DNA of 64,000 bases from Sediminibacterium ginsengisoli. Its GTDB lineage: Bacteria > Bacteroidota > Bacteroidia > Chitinophagales > Chitinophagaceae. Positions within the stretch are counted from its first letter, which is position 1, and each line of letters opens with the position of its first letter. The notes beneath the pieces were generated by a model. The model searched no databases, was not told the origin of the DNA, and worked only from the letters and a program-made list of their open reading frames with translations. This document shows positions 8,542 through 19,050 of this stretch, piece by piece. The stretch is taken from contig CAMDLR010000002.1 of assembly GCA_945901845.1 (NCBI GenBank), positions 62,001 to 126,000 of the forward strand, given 5' to 3'. The translations under genes were made by a program, and so were the position numbers.

Positions 8542-9327
8542 TTAATACCGCAGCATTTTTGTTCCACCCCCTTCACCAAATAAAAAAGTATAATCTACCC
8601 AAGTGCCATCAATTTTAACTTTTTTAGCAATGAGCCTTATACCATGGCTGTAATCGACATACCAGTTTACATGCCCTGCATATACAGGCTGAATAGGCTT
8701 TCCATCAAGTAAATGCCATCCATAAATAGCAACCCTATTGGATTTTTCGTGCTCCAGCACTTTATTACTTAAAACAACATCTTTTTTGATTCCACTAATA
8801 AGGCCTTTTTTGTTTTTTCGTTGTCCCTCTATCATTAAATGATGCTGCCACATCGTAATAGAACTATCCCGATATGCATACATAGGTACAGGTGCTAATT
8901 TTACGACACTGGCTTTATAGATCGCATCAACCATTAACGGTGTAGGCAAAAAACATCCATACGCATCCGCAATTTTTTGCGCAGCCATAGGTGTGATGGG
9001 AACCCGGGCCCAATTACTACTATTACCCACCATAAAATAATCGGGGGCTACATACAAAGTAACTTTGAGCTTTTTGCCATCTGGCATTGTAAAAGGCATA
9101 GTAACAGGTACAAAATGAAAATAAAAATCAGGCACTTGTCCGGCTTTTGCATATTCAAGGGCTAAAGAATCACGCTGTGCCCAATTATAACTTACGGCTT
9201 GTTTAAAAAAAGCTTCGCCGGTACGTGCATCGTTATCTACTGCATGCTGTACCCCTGCTGGTCGCATGTTTTTTATTGAAGCGCAAGCACAAAAAAACAA
9301 TCCAATAAGCAAGCAACTATTTTTCAA
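8542..9327 (-). CDS. Conserved hypothetical secreted (lipo)protein
   Basis: Lipoprotein-like signal MKNSCLLIGLFFCACAS; overlaps the upstream gene by 11 bp. Confidence 0.55.
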   Translation of the reverse strand: MKNSCLLIGLFFCACASIKNMRPAGVQHAVDNDARTGEAFFKQAVSYNWAQRDSLALEYAKAGQVPDFYFHFVPVTMPFTMPDGKKLKVTLYVAPDYFMVGNSSNWARVPITPMAAQKIADAYGCFLPTPLMVDAIYKASVVKLAPVPMYAYRDSSITMWQHHLMIEGQRKNKKGLISGIKKDVVLSNKVLEHEKSNRVAIYGWHLLDGKPIQPVYAGHVNWYVDYSHGIRLIAKKVKIDGTWVDYTFLFGEGGGTKMLRY

Positions 9328-10390
9328 TGGATCTAATTTTTTGTTCGATGGCCAATGTAATTCTATAAAATCCTAAATCGGTCATATGGGCGCCATCAAC
9401 GGTGGCTTCACCATCTTGCCCAATCAAATTTGTGGTTTCTAAATAATGCAAATGATGCATCCCTTCTTTTTTTAATAGCGCGTATGCATGCTTAAATATC
9501 TGGTTGACTTCATTAATTTTTTGCCTGGTTACCAAATTAAATTTAGCAGTGGGGTACAAAATATTTTCGACGAGTAAAATGGGTATGCTTGGTTGTAATG
9601 CATGTAGTTGGCGCAAAAAGGGAACCGTTTTCTCCAGGGCCATAGCAGGGGTTAAATTAGGCCCACAATCAATCACATACATAGAAGCATCGATGCCCGA
9701 CATAATAACAGCAAGCATAGAATCGAGTTGTCCATTTCCGCTAAAACCTAAATTAATGGTTTCACGTTTTAACCGGCGTTCTAGCTGTGCTGGATAGGCC
9801 ATACCTGGGCGCATTGCAGATGCACCTTGCACAATGGATGTCCCGTATACAACCAGCGGCTTTTGGCCCTCAAAATAATTTTGTTGTGGTGTATGAATAG
9901 TAGCGCCTTCTTCTATGCCAATAAACAGTGAATCGCAGGTTTCATAATCAGGAAGGTAAAGCAGGTATTGGCGTGTTTGGCCATCCATGTCTTTTACTAA
10001 ATTGGCTTCTTGGTATACCGGGCCATTTGGTTTTCCTACACCCGCAAAAAACCAAGTGCCATTATCAAGTCCATACAAATCGAGTCCTTTAACAAGCGTA
10101 CCCGCCACGTGCTGAAAAACAACCGAAGATCCGGTTTTCCATTTGGCAGAAATTTGCTTAGCATTGGTTTCAAAATACACGGCAAACCCTGTTGGATTTT
10201 TACTCAAATCCCAAACAGGTTTACGAAGTAACTTTTGTAAAGATTCCGGAAATCGTTGATACACCGTTGCATTTGGCATAGGCCTTCCTAACAAGGTAAA
10301 TTCCTGCATATCGTGATACACCGTTTTTGTTTGTGCACCAGCACTAAACGCCATAAAAACAATACACAAAAGGGTCAAGCAGTTTTTCAT
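9317..10390 (-). CDS. SGNH/GDSL-type hydrolase, secreted
   Basis: Signal peptide; block I-like VVYGTSIVQGASAMRPGMAYPAQLERRL, NLGFSGNGQLD, DGAHMTDLGFYR. Confidence 0.75.
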   Translation of the reverse strand: MKNCLTLLCIVFMAFSAGAQTKTVYHDMQEFTLLGRPMPNATVYQRFPESLQKLLRKPVWDLSKNPTGFAVYFETNAKQISAKWKTGSSVVFQHVAGTLVKGLDLYGLDNGTWFFAGVGKPNGPVYQEANLVKDMDGQTRQYLLYLPDYETCDSLFIGIEEGATIHTPQQNYFEGQKPLVVYGTSIVQGASAMRPGMAYPAQLERRLKRETINLGFSGNGQLDSMLAVIMSGIDASMYVIDCGPNLTPAMALEKTVPFLRQLHALQPSIPILLVENILYPTAKFNLVTRQKINEVNQIFKHAYALLKKEGMHHLHYLETTNLIGQDGEATVDGAHMTDLGFYRITLAIEQKIRSIEK

Positions 10391-10436
10391 GCTTCAATTT
10401 AATCCTTTTTCGTAAAAACCATGTACGATAGCGCCT

Positions 10437-10444
10437 TACCTTTG
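10437..10444 (+). promoter_or_regulatory. -7 element TACCTTTG upstream of the TonB-dependent receptor gene
   Basis: Exact TANNTTTG match about 16 bp before ATG 10460; suggests the annotated ATG at 10421 is too far upstream. Confidence 0.5.
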
Positions 10445-10459
10445 CAAAAAACACCCCCA

Positions 10460-12358
10460 ATGATGCGTTTGCTGCTAGCAAGTTTATTATGTAGTTTGAG
10501 CATATCCGTTTTGGCTCAAAATACCCAACTTTCAGAAGTGGTGGTTACAGCAAGCATGCTACCACAACAAGAAAAAGAAACTGGGCGCAATATTGTGAGC
10601 ATCAAAGGTTCCAGCTTACAAAACTTACCCATTAGTAGCATAGACGAACTACTTAAATATTTACCCGGTATTGAAACCCAGCAACGTGGACCAGCTGGCA
10701 CGCAAAGCAATATTATCATTAGAGGGGGCACCTTTCAGCAAGTACTCGTAATTATTGACGGCATTAGAATTAACGATCCGCTCACGGGTCACTTTAATAG
10801 TTATATACCGCTTCACCCAGAAGATATCAATAGAATTGAAATTATTAAAGGAGCTGCTTCTGCTATTTATGGTTCTGATGCCATTGGAGGCGTTGTAAAC
10901 ATTATCACCAATGGGCTACAACAAAAAAACAACCACAAATTGAGTGTTGGGAGTAAATGGGGCAGTTACAATTCGCGTTCCAATAATGTATGGTGGGGCA
11001 TACAAAAAGAGAAATGGAAACTCAGTGTTTCGTCACAGCAAAATAAAGCAGATGGACAAAATTTAAGAGGCACAACAGGCTATTATAATAATTCATTTTA
11101 CGCTGCTAATTTTAATTACACGTTTACATCTGATTGGAAACTTCACATTTTATTCGCAAATGATAGCAGGGATTTTAATGCGCAAAATTTTTATACGACT
11201 TTTAAAAGTGACACTGCTTCTGAAATTGTAAAAAGCAATTGGACGCAAATGGGTTTGTCAAAACAGTACACCCATAAAATAGTAAAATTTGATGTGGCCT
11301 ATAAAAACTTATCTGACCGTTTTAGATTTAATCCGGCCGGTAGTTTTAACGAAAACAAAACCTCACTTTTTGTTGCGCAGGGTTCAGTTCAATTTACACG
11401 CAACCCCAATCATCAAATTGTTACAGGTGCACAGTGGATCCATAAAAAAATTAGATCCAACGATAGAGGCAATCATGAGCTGGCACACGGGGCTGCGTTT
11501 TTGATAGCTACCCATAAACTTCATAAAAATATATTCATCAACGAAAGCCTACGCATTGATTGGGACCAAAGCTATGGCTGGATTATTATCCCGCAGCTAA
11601 ACGGATCATGGGTAAATGGGAATCTTACCACGCGTGCATCGATTGGCAAAGGAGTTCGTGACGCCGATTTTACAGAGCGTTACAACAATTATAATAAAAG
11701 CATAGTAACTGGGGGCAGCATGGGTAATCCTTATTTACAAGCAGAAAAATCTTGGAGTTATGAACTCGGTGCCGATTATAGAATCGGATCCAATTTTAAA
11801 TGGGGTGCTACCGTATTTTTAAGAGACCAAAATAACTTAATTGATTGGACCCCTACACCGTATCCCATGATGCCGCGCCAATCAAATTTAGTGATAACAG
11901 GCAATTACTCTTTGGCTACCAATGTATCATCAGTAAAAACAAAAGGAATAGAAACAGATCTAACCTACAACAAAAAATGGGGAGAAGATTACGAATTAAA
12001 CCTCAGTACAGGCTTAGTATGGCTTTCTTCTAATAGCCCAAATAAAACACCATCTTTTTATATTTCATCGCATGCCAAGTTTTTATGGAATGAGCAAATT
12101 GTTTTTAGAGCGCGCCAGTTACAGCTATCGGTAAACAGTGTCTATAAAATTAGAAATGCACAAACTGCATCTGCCATTAATGCGGCACTTTCAGAAAGTT
12201 ATTTTTTAGTGAATAGTAAATTTTCTTACCTTACAACGAAGCGTAAAGGAACTATTTTTGTGGAAGTGAGTAACCTTACAAATACAAAATACTCCGATTT
12301 ACTGGGTGCCATTATGCCTGGCAGGTGGATTTGCGCTGGATTTCAACTAAATCTATAA
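10460..12358 (+). CDS. TonB-dependent outer-membrane receptor (BtuB/FepA-like)
   Basis: ORF 10421-12358; plug (LSEVVVTASMLPQQEKETGRNIVSIKG...IDELLKYLPGIETQQRGPAGTQSNIIIRGGTFQQVLVIIDGIRINDP) and C-terminal beta-barrel. ATG 10460 gives a proper signal peptide. Confidence 0.88.
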   Translation: MMRLLLASLLCSLSISVLAQNTQLSEVVVTASMLPQQEKETGRNIVSIKGSSLQNLPISSIDELLKYLPGIETQQRGPAGTQSNIIIRGGTFQQVLVIIDGIRINDPLTGHFNSYIPLHPEDINRIEIIKGAASAIYGSDAIGGVVNIITNGLQQKNNHKLSVGSKWGSYNSRSNNVWWGIQKEKWKLSVSSQQNKADGQNLRGTTGYYNNSFYAANFNYTFTSDWKLHILFANDSRDFNAQNFYTTFKSDTASEIVKSNWTQMGLSKQYTHKIVKFDVAYKNLSDRFRFNPAGSFNENKTSLFVAQGSVQFTRNPNHQIVTGAQWIHKKIRSNDRGNHELAHGAAFLIATHKLHKNIFINESLRIDWDQSYGWIIIPQLNGSWVNGNLTTRASIGKGVRDADFTERYNNYNKSIVTGGSMGNPYLQAEKSWSYELGADYRIGSNFKWGATVFLRDQNNLIDWTPTPYPMMPRQSNLVITGNYSLATNVSSVKTKGIETDLTYNKKWGEDYELNLSTGLVWLSSNSPNKTPSFYISSHAKFLWNEQIVFRARQLQLSVNSVYKIRNAQTASAINAALSESYFLVNSKFSYLTTKRKGTIFVEVSNLTNTKYSDLLGAIMPGRWICAGFQLNL

Positions 12359-12361
12359 CAC

Positions 12362-12859
12362 ATGAATAAAATTTTATGTACGCTTGTACTAAGCCTTGGC
12401 ATAACAGTTGTTGCTGCGCAAGACATGAAAGCATTTAATTTGTACAATCCCTACCAAAATGTAGATTCGGCACTACAAGTAGTATATAAAAAAGCTACTG
12501 CACAAAACAAACATGTATTTATTCAGATTGGTGGGAACTGGTGTGTATGGTGTGCTCGTTACAACGAATTTGTAACCAAAGACACTCAAATAGATTCACT
12601 CGTTAATGCCAATTACATTGTCTATCACCTGAACTACAGCTCCGAAAATAAAAATAGTAAAACACTAGCCAAGCTAGGGTATCCGCAAAGATTTGGCTTT
12701 CCTGTATTTATTATACTAGATGCTAAAGGCAACCGTTTACACACACAAAACAGTGCTTACTTAGAAAAAGACAAAGGCTACAATAAAGCACTTGTGATGG
12801 AGTTTTATAAGCACTGGACTAAAACAGCATTAGATCCAGCGCAGTATAAAAATTACTAG
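12362..12859 (+). CDS. Thioredoxin-like family protein
   Basis: Signal peptide; GGNWCVWCARYNEF CxxC motif; GFPVFIILDAKGNRLHTQ. Confidence 0.8.
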   Translation: MNKILCTLVLSLGITVVAAQDMKAFNLYNPYQNVDSALQVVYKKATAQNKHVFIQIGGNWCVWCARYNEFVTKDTQIDSLVNANYIVYHLNYSSENKNSKTLAKLGYPQRFGFPVFIILDAKGNRLHTQNSAYLEKDKGYNKALVMEFYKHWTKTALDPAQYKNY

Positions 12860-12863
12860 TCTC

Positions 12864-14303
12864 CTAAATTTGCTTTAATAAAGCAGACTTTTCTTGATGT
12901 AATTTGTAAATCAGTTCACCAAACAAAGTGTTGGCCCAAGCAAACCATTTACGGGTAAACTTGGTAGCATCATCTTTATGAAATGATTCGTGCATAAATC
13001 CAGTGCCCGCATGCGTTTGCATTAGATTTCTAACGCAGTGTGTAATTTCTTTATCATCAACACTTGTTATCGCGCGTAAAATAATACTCATTGGCCAAAT
13101 AGTATCGGCACCTGTGTGCGGACCTCCAATGCCTTCGCCAGCTTTCCCTTTGTAAAAGAAGGGATTGTTTTCTGATAGTACTAATTTACGCGTATTTAAA
13201 TAGAGCGGATTGTTAGGCTCAATAGCACCAAGGTACGGAAGCGATAATAATGAAGGAACATTAGCATCATCCATCATATGAAAACTACCATAACCATTTA
13301 CTTCAAAACCAATAATTTTTCCATACTGCTGGTGTTGTATAATGCCATGTTGTTTAAATGCAGCTTCTACCTGCGCTTTTAATGCTAGTGCTCTTTTAGC
13401 AAGCGCTGGCTCATTAACAGTAGGGAGTTGTAATAGCTCCGACATTTTTCCTAAAATATTAATCGCAAACATATTGCTAGGCACCAGGTAAGGAAGTAAG
13501 GTACAATCGTCACTAGGTCTAAACGTAGAAACAATTAAACCACATGGTTTTACTGGATAGCCATAACCACTTAATGGCACACCATCTGTGGCCCAAGCGG
13601 TGGTTCGCTGAAAAGTATAAGGTCCATTTCCATTAAAGCGCTGTTGCTCGATAAAAGTATCTAGTATTAATTTTTGAGCCGCTTTCCAATCGGCATCAAA
13701 TACAGAAGTGTCCCCCGTTTGCTTATAATAGCCATGGGCTAATCTAACTGGATAACATAAACTGTCAATCTCCCACTTACGTTCATGAATTCCAGGTTGC
13801 ATTTTTGTAAGATCATCTTTCCACTCACTTACTTTATTGACGTCTTTATAAAATGCATTGGCGTATGGATCGAGTAAAATACATTTTGTTTGTCTATTGA
13901 TAACACCTGCAATGAGTGTTTGCAGTGGCTTATCAGATTTAGTAAGTGGTAAATAAGGCCAAACCTGCGCCGTACTGTCTCGGAGCCACATGGCGTCAAT
14001 ATCACCAGTAATTACATAGGTATCTGGCTTACCATTCACCATTTCAAAATCGACTGTGGTGTCTAATGTATTAGGAAAGCAGTTTTCAAACAACCAACCA
14101 AGCTCTTTATTGGGTAGGTCTTTTTTAACTTGCTCAATCACCGCCTCTACAGCTGCACTTTTAAAATTTCTGTCAGCTACGGCAGGTCTATTACTGGTAA
14201 AGTTTTGTGTAAGCGGCGGCATTGCAAAGCCTGTGGCTTTTTGAAGTAAAAAACCCATGCCTAGTAGTGAAGATTTTTGTACAAATTGACGACGGTTGGT
14301 CAT
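12864..14303 (-). CDS. Glycoside hydrolase family 125 (exo-alpha-1,6-mannosidase-like)
   Basis: Tat-like signal MTNRRQFVQKSSLLG; GH125-like LFENCFPNTLDTTVDF, TYVITGDIDAMWLRDSTAQVWPYL, HESFHKDDATKFTRKWFAWANTLFGELI. Confidence 0.85.
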   Translation of the reverse strand: MTNRRQFVQKSSLLGMGFLLQKATGFAMPPLTQNFTSNRPAVADRNFKSAAVEAVIEQVKKDLPNKELGWLFENCFPNTLDTTVDFEMVNGKPDTYVITGDIDAMWLRDSTAQVWPYLPLTKSDKPLQTLIAGVINRQTKCILLDPYANAFYKDVNKVSEWKDDLTKMQPGIHERKWEIDSLCYPVRLAHGYYKQTGDTSVFDADWKAAQKLILDTFIEQQRFNGNGPYTFQRTTAWATDGVPLSGYGYPVKPCGLIVSTFRPSDDCTLLPYLVPSNMFAINILGKMSELLQLPTVNEPALAKRALALKAQVEAAFKQHGIIQHQQYGKIIGFEVNGYGSFHMMDDANVPSLLSLPYLGAIEPNNPLYLNTRKLVLSENNPFFYKGKAGEGIGGPHTGADTIWPMSIILRAITSVDDKEITHCVRNLMQTHAGTGFMHESFHKDDATKFTRKWFAWANTLFGELIYKLHQEKSALLKQI

Positions 14304-14319
14304 ATAAATAGTATTTAAA

Positions 14320-16632
14320 TTATTTTAATTGAAAAGAAACTGAATTTTCAACTGCGGCATTCGTGCCAACATAAACTTGAAAACTTCCTTTCTCACTTAT
14401 TTGCTTTAAATCTGCGTTGTAAAAGCGCAATAACTTTTCATCGATTGTAAATGTTACGGTTTTACTTTCTCCTTTTTTCAAAAATACTTTTTGAAAACCT
14501 TTCAGTTCTTTTAAGGGTCTTGTAATACTTGCCACATCGTCTTTAATATATAATTGTACAACTTCTTCACCATCATAATTACCAGTATTGGTAAGGGTTA
14601 CAGAAACTGTAATTACTTTTGCAGCAGTAAGGGTTGGAGCAGACAAAACCGGTTTGCCATAACTAAATGTAGTATAGCTTAATCCATATCCAAAAGGTAA
14701 TAAGGGTGAATTTTCTACGTCTAAATAATTGGATTTGTATTTTCCAAAAACATCGCCACCATTGGGTCTGCCCGTATTGCGAACACTATAGTAAATAGGT
14801 ATTTGTCCCACATTACGCGGAAAACTCATGGTTAATTTACCGGCCGGATTGTAATCACCATATAATACAGCGGCTACCGCGTTACCTGCTTCGGTGCCAG
14901 CATGCCAAACATCAAGTACAGCCGTCGCGGATTTTAATTCATTGGCAATGGTTAGTGGTCTGCCATTCATGAGCACGAGCACGAGTGGCTTACCGGTTTT
15001 AGATAAGGCCTCAATTAATTTTTGCTGACTTGTAGGAATATCTAAACTTGTTCTACTTGCTGCTTCACCACTCATTTCACTTGCTTCTCCCACTACGGCA
15101 ACAATAATATCTGATGCAGCAGCTACAGTAAGCGCTTCTGCAAGTAATTCCTGAGAACTTCTGGTATCAATTGAAATTTTTTCACCAAACACATTGATTT
15201 TTGCTGCAAAAACAGGATCGTCAGAAATATTAGCCCCCTTTGCATACAATATTTTTGAACCAATACCTGGTCTATTGTTAAGCCCTTCCAATACAGAAAT
15301 AGCCTGTTTAGCATCGGCATTAATCGACCATGTACCTGGCATATTGGAACGGTCATTGGCTAGTGGCCCAATGAGTGCAATTTTTTGATTTGACTTTAGC
15401 GGTAACACTTGATTGTCATTTTTTAAAAGCACAAATGAACGCATCGCCGCTTCTTTTGCAAAGGCACGTTTGTCTGCACTTAAAACCTCCGAAGCTCTTT
15501 CTTGTTTGCAATATTTAAATGGATCTTCAAATAAACCCAAATCATATTTTGCTTCTAAAATTCTTTTGCAAGCTGCATCAATAGAAGCCATTGAGACTTT
15601 ACCAGTTTGTAAAGATTTTTGTAACGTATTTAAAAAACCTTCACTCACCATATCCATATCAAGTCCGGCATTTAGTGAAAGTACTGATACCGCAGCTGTA
15701 TCGCCCATGCCATGATTGATCATTTCAGTAACAGAGGTATAATCAGAAACAACAAAACCTTTAAAGTCCCACTGATTTCTTAAAACATTTGTAAGTAACC
15801 ATTTATTGCCTGAAGCAGGAACACCATCTACATCATTAAAAGAAGTCATGATAGAACCAGCGCCTGCATCCACTGCCGCTTTATATGGCGGAAAATAATC
15901 GTTGTACATTTTGAGCTTACTCATATCAACAGTATTGTAATCTCTACCTCCTTCTGGCGCACCATACAGCGCAAAATGTTTAACACAAGAAAGAAGTGAA
16001 TAACCGCTAGCGAGATTTGCATTACCTACACCACCTTGATACCCCATTACCATGGCTTTTGCAATAGCACTTCCTAAAAAAGGATCTTCTCCGGCTCCTT
16101 CTGCAACCCTTCCCCAACGTGGATCACGAGCAATATCCACCATGGGAGAAAATGTCCAGTTTAAACCATCGGCAGTAGCTTCTAGTGCAGCCATTTGAGC
16201 CGATTTTTGAATGAGTGGCAAATCCCAACTAGCAGACAATGCGAGTGGAATGGGAAAAGCAGTTTTATACCCATGAATAATATCGGAACCAAATAACATC
16301 GGAATATGGAGCCTCGATTCACGTACTGCTAGCTCTTGCACTTTTTTAATTTTTTCTAGACCGGCAATACCAAACATGCCACCCACTAAACCTCGTTTTA
16401 TTTTTCCCTCAACATCGCTACTTACAACGGTACCTGTTACAGACCCATCACCCGGGATAATTAAATTAAGTTGACCCAGTTTTTCTTGTAGGGTCATTTT
16501 TGTCATTAGAGAACCAATGAACTGTGCTTTTGTTTGTTTTTGCGCAAAGCAAGGTGTAGCAGCTACCAAAAAAATGAAAAGCGAAAACTTTTGTATAGAA
16601 ATGAAACGCATAAAGTGATTATTATGTAACAA
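14320..16632 (-). CDS. bglX: Glycoside hydrolase family 3 beta-glucosidase (BglX-like)
   Basis: GH3 N-domain (LGQLNLIIPG...), KHFALYGAPEGGRDYN, GFVVSDYTSV nucleophile region, C-terminal FnIII-like domain. Confidence 0.9.
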   Translation of the reverse strand: MLHNNHFMRFISIQKFSLFIFLVAATPCFAQKQTKAQFIGSLMTKMTLQEKLGQLNLIIPGDGSVTGTVVSSDVEGKIKRGLVGGMFGIAGLEKIKKVQELAVRESRLHIPMLFGSDIIHGYKTAFPIPLALSASWDLPLIQKSAQMAALEATADGLNWTFSPMVDIARDPRWGRVAEGAGEDPFLGSAIAKAMVMGYQGGVGNANLASGYSLLSCVKHFALYGAPEGGRDYNTVDMSKLKMYNDYFPPYKAAVDAGAGSIMTSFNDVDGVPASGNKWLLTNVLRNQWDFKGFVVSDYTSVTEMINHGMGDTAAVSVLSLNAGLDMDMVSEGFLNTLQKSLQTGKVSMASIDAACKRILEAKYDLGLFEDPFKYCKQERASEVLSADKRAFAKEAAMRSFVLLKNDNQVLPLKSNQKIALIGPLANDRSNMPGTWSINADAKQAISVLEGLNNRPGIGSKILYAKGANISDDPVFAAKINVFGEKISIDTRSSQELLAEALTVAAASDIIVAVVGEASEMSGEAASRTSLDIPTSQQKLIEALSKTGKPLVLVLMNGRPLTIANELKSATAVLDVWHAGTEAGNAVAAVLYGDYNPAGKLTMSFPRNVGQIPIYYSVRNTGRPNGGDVFGKYKSNYLDVENSPLLPFGYGLSYTTFSYGKPVLSAPTLTAAKVITVSVTLTNTGNYDGEEVVQLYIKDDVASITRPLKELKGFQKVFLKKGESKTVTFTIDEKLLRFYNADLKQISEKGSFQVYVGTNAAVENSVSFQLK

Positions 16633-16694
16633 TATTAAGCACCTTTGATGATAATTAAGTCAAATACCCGCTTAACTTTACGCAAAACACAGGA

Positions 16695-17579
16695 ATGAAA
16701 TTTTTTTTAATATCTCTGTTCTATTTTATCTTTTTGCTTACGCATGTTAAGGGTCAAACTTCTGCTGCATATACCGCTTCGATTAAGCATTTTGATAGTT
16801 TACGTGTCAAAGCTTTAACGGAACAAAATGGATGGCTCAATTTAGCAGGCCTTTACTGGCTAAAGCCAGGTGACAATACGTTTGGAAGTGCCGCAAACAA
16901 CACACTCGTATTTAAGCATAAAAATATGCCAGCATCACTTGGAAAGTTTAAAGTAGTAGGAAGCAGGGTTAGTTTTGAATTTGACAAAGCGGTTAGTAAA
17001 TTCCCAAGCGATTACTCCGGAGAACTAGTACTTTTTGATCCGAGCAATAAAACGGATACGAGTATTTATTTTAAGCAGTTTGTATGGAGTGTTATTATTC
17101 GGGAAGATAAAATTGGTGTTCGTTTTAGAGATTTAAAAAATCCAGCACTTACGGCCTTTAAAGGAAACAAAAGATTCGCCATTCATGAAAAATGGAATTT
17201 GCCAGCAAAATTATTGCCGCCTAACACAAGTGGACTTTTTATCACCAATGTTTTAGGTCAGACAACCGCACAAGATTATGCGGGTAAAATAAGTTTTGAG
17301 TACCAAGGAAAAAATTATGTACTAGACGCCATTAGCGAAGGCCCCGGCGATTTATTTGTAGTTTTTGGCGATGCTACTAACGGCATTAACACCTACCATA
17401 CTGGAAGATTTATGTATGTGCCAAGGCCAGATAGTAATGGTAATACCTTTATTGATTTTAATAAAGCATTTAATCCACCCTGTGCTTATACCGCTTTTGC
17501 AACATGCCCCATTCCACCAAAGCAAAACATTTTACCATTTAAGATTACGTCAGGCGAGCTATCAGATAACCATAAATAA
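16695..17579 (+). CDS. DUF1684 domain-containing secreted protein
   Basis: Signal peptide; DSLRVKALTEQNGWLNLAGLYWLKPGDNTFGSA..., RFMYVPRPDSNGNTFIDFNKAFNPPCAYTAFATCPIPPKQNILPFKI, typical of DUF1684. Confidence 0.85.
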   Translation: MKFFLISLFYFIFLLTHVKGQTSAAYTASIKHFDSLRVKALTEQNGWLNLAGLYWLKPGDNTFGSAANNTLVFKHKNMPASLGKFKVVGSRVSFEFDKAVSKFPSDYSGELVLFDPSNKTDTSIYFKQFVWSVIIREDKIGVRFRDLKNPALTAFKGNKRFAIHEKWNLPAKLLPPNTSGLFITNVLGQTTAQDYAGKISFEYQGKNYVLDAISEGPGDLFVVFGDATNGINTYHTGRFMYVPRPDSNGNTFIDFNKAFNPPCAYTAFATCPIPPKQNILPFKITSGELSDNHK

Positions 17580-17598
17580 CGCTTTCATATACATGCAT

Positions 17599-17631
17599 AA
17601 AAAAAGGGCGAACCGTGGTTCGCCCTTTTTT
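17599..17631. terminator. Bidirectional rho-independent terminator
   Basis: aaaaaGGGCGAACCgtGGTTCGCCCttttt between convergent genes. Confidence 0.9.
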
Positions 17632-17646
17632 ACAAAATCTATGGTA

Positions 17647-19026
17647 TTACTTTTTAGTAAATGAATACGTATAGTATCCACCATTAGAAAGGTTAAGTAC
17701 TACATCATAGTTACCAGCTTTCATAGCAAGGTTATCGCCATTGAATTCAAGTACACCATCTCCACCACTATCACCTAGGTTTACATCCCAAGAGCTATTG
17801 AATCTAAACTTAAGTTCAGAATCTGAAGCAAGTGTGAAAGTTGTTTTCCAAACTTTGTTACCGCTATCATATGTTAGTGTAACGTCTGGATTACCACCCC
17901 AACCTGTAAATCCACCAACAATACCAACACCAGTTACTAAGTAGTTAGACCAAGTACTGTTTTTAGTATTGGCTCGTACTAAATAGTAACCACCTGCAGC
18001 AACACTTAAGTTACCACCGCTTGTGCTAATGGTTGTAGCTGTTCCACCATAGTTGTTACCATTCCAGTCTGGTTGGCTTGTCAATTTAAATTCAGAACCA
18101 GAAGTGCCAAAGTCTACAAAACCGTGGAAGTCTTCGTCATTTTTAATTGAACCAAGTGAAGGTGCTTTGTCTGGAGACCAACCTTGATAGCCACCTGCTA
18201 CAAACATCATTCCGAAAGGAACAGCAGTAACGGTAAATTTACCACGTTGGAAATCAAAACGAATTTTATACATACCTGTCTTTGAAGGACCAGGGAAGTT
18301 ATCGTTGAAATTAAAACCAAAATCACCACCTACATTTAAATCAGTTACTGAGTTATTTGCAACAGCATATTTATTACCCCAATCTCCATTGACTGGAAGT
18401 GCTAAATACTGCTGACCGCCTTTTAAGTAAAAAGTACCCTCGTAGGTTACAGAGTCTACTCTTTTAAATTCTTGAGTAGGCACAGGTACTGGATTATTCC
18501 ATCCACCAATGGTTGCAGCACCCACTAAAAATAATTTTTTAGAAGTAGGTGGTTGCACTTTTGGAGGAATTACGTACGGAGTTGCAGTTAGCGTTAACAC
18601 ATTTGATGTTAATTGCTCGTTGTTATTTCCATAAGAAGAAATAATACGCGCATCAATTTTGTAGGCAACGTTATAGCTAAAGCCAAACCCAAGTAATACG
18701 GCGTTTAGTTCTCTACCAGTAAATGCATAACTCATTCTACCATTTAATACCATTGAAGCTGCTTTTGAAAAGTTTCTTCCTGCAGAATCGATTTGTAAAA
18801 CGTATTTTACCGTATTATCACTTGTAGCATATTGTGGGTTGGTCCAAGAGAACAACACCGCAGTACTTAATGAATCTGCCGTTTTGGTTGCGATGGTTGT
18901 TGCAGAAGCTTGTAATACAACACTCTTTCCTGGCTCGTACACGGTAAGAGGTGCCACTTTTTCACAAGACCAAAGTGCAACTGCAAATGTGGTCGTGAAA
19001 AGCAATGTTTTTAAAATTTGTTTCAT
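17647..19026 (-). CDS. SusE/SusF-like outer-membrane glycan-binding lipoprotein
   Basis: Lipoprotein signal; SusE N-domain; tandem SusF/CBM-like modules (LFLVGAATIGGWNNPVPVP..., MFVAGGYQGWSPDKAPSLG..., YLVTGVGIVGGFTGWGGNPDVTLTYD...). Confidence 0.85.
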   Translation of the reverse strand: MKQILKTLLFTTTFAVALWSCEKVAPLTVYEPGKSVVLQASATTIATKTADSLSTAVLFSWTNPQYATSDNTVKYVLQIDSAGRNFSKAASMVLNGRMSYAFTGRELNAVLLGFGFSYNVAYKIDARIISSYGNNNEQLTSNVLTLTATPYVIPPKVQPPTSKKLFLVGAATIGGWNNPVPVPTQEFKRVDSVTYEGTFYLKGGQQYLALPVNGDWGNKYAVANNSVTDLNVGGDFGFNFNDNFPGPSKTGMYKIRFDFQRGKFTVTAVPFGMMFVAGGYQGWSPDKAPSLGSIKNDEDFHGFVDFGTSGSEFKLTSQPDWNGNNYGGTATTISTSGGNLSVAAGGYYLVRANTKNSTWSNYLVTGVGIVGGFTGWGGNPDVTLTYDSGNKVWKTTFTLASDSELKFRFNSSWDVNLGDSGGDGVLEFNGDNLAMKAGNYDVVLNLSNGGYYTYSFTKK

Positions 19027-19050
19027 TGTTTACTATTTTAGTTGTTGTTC

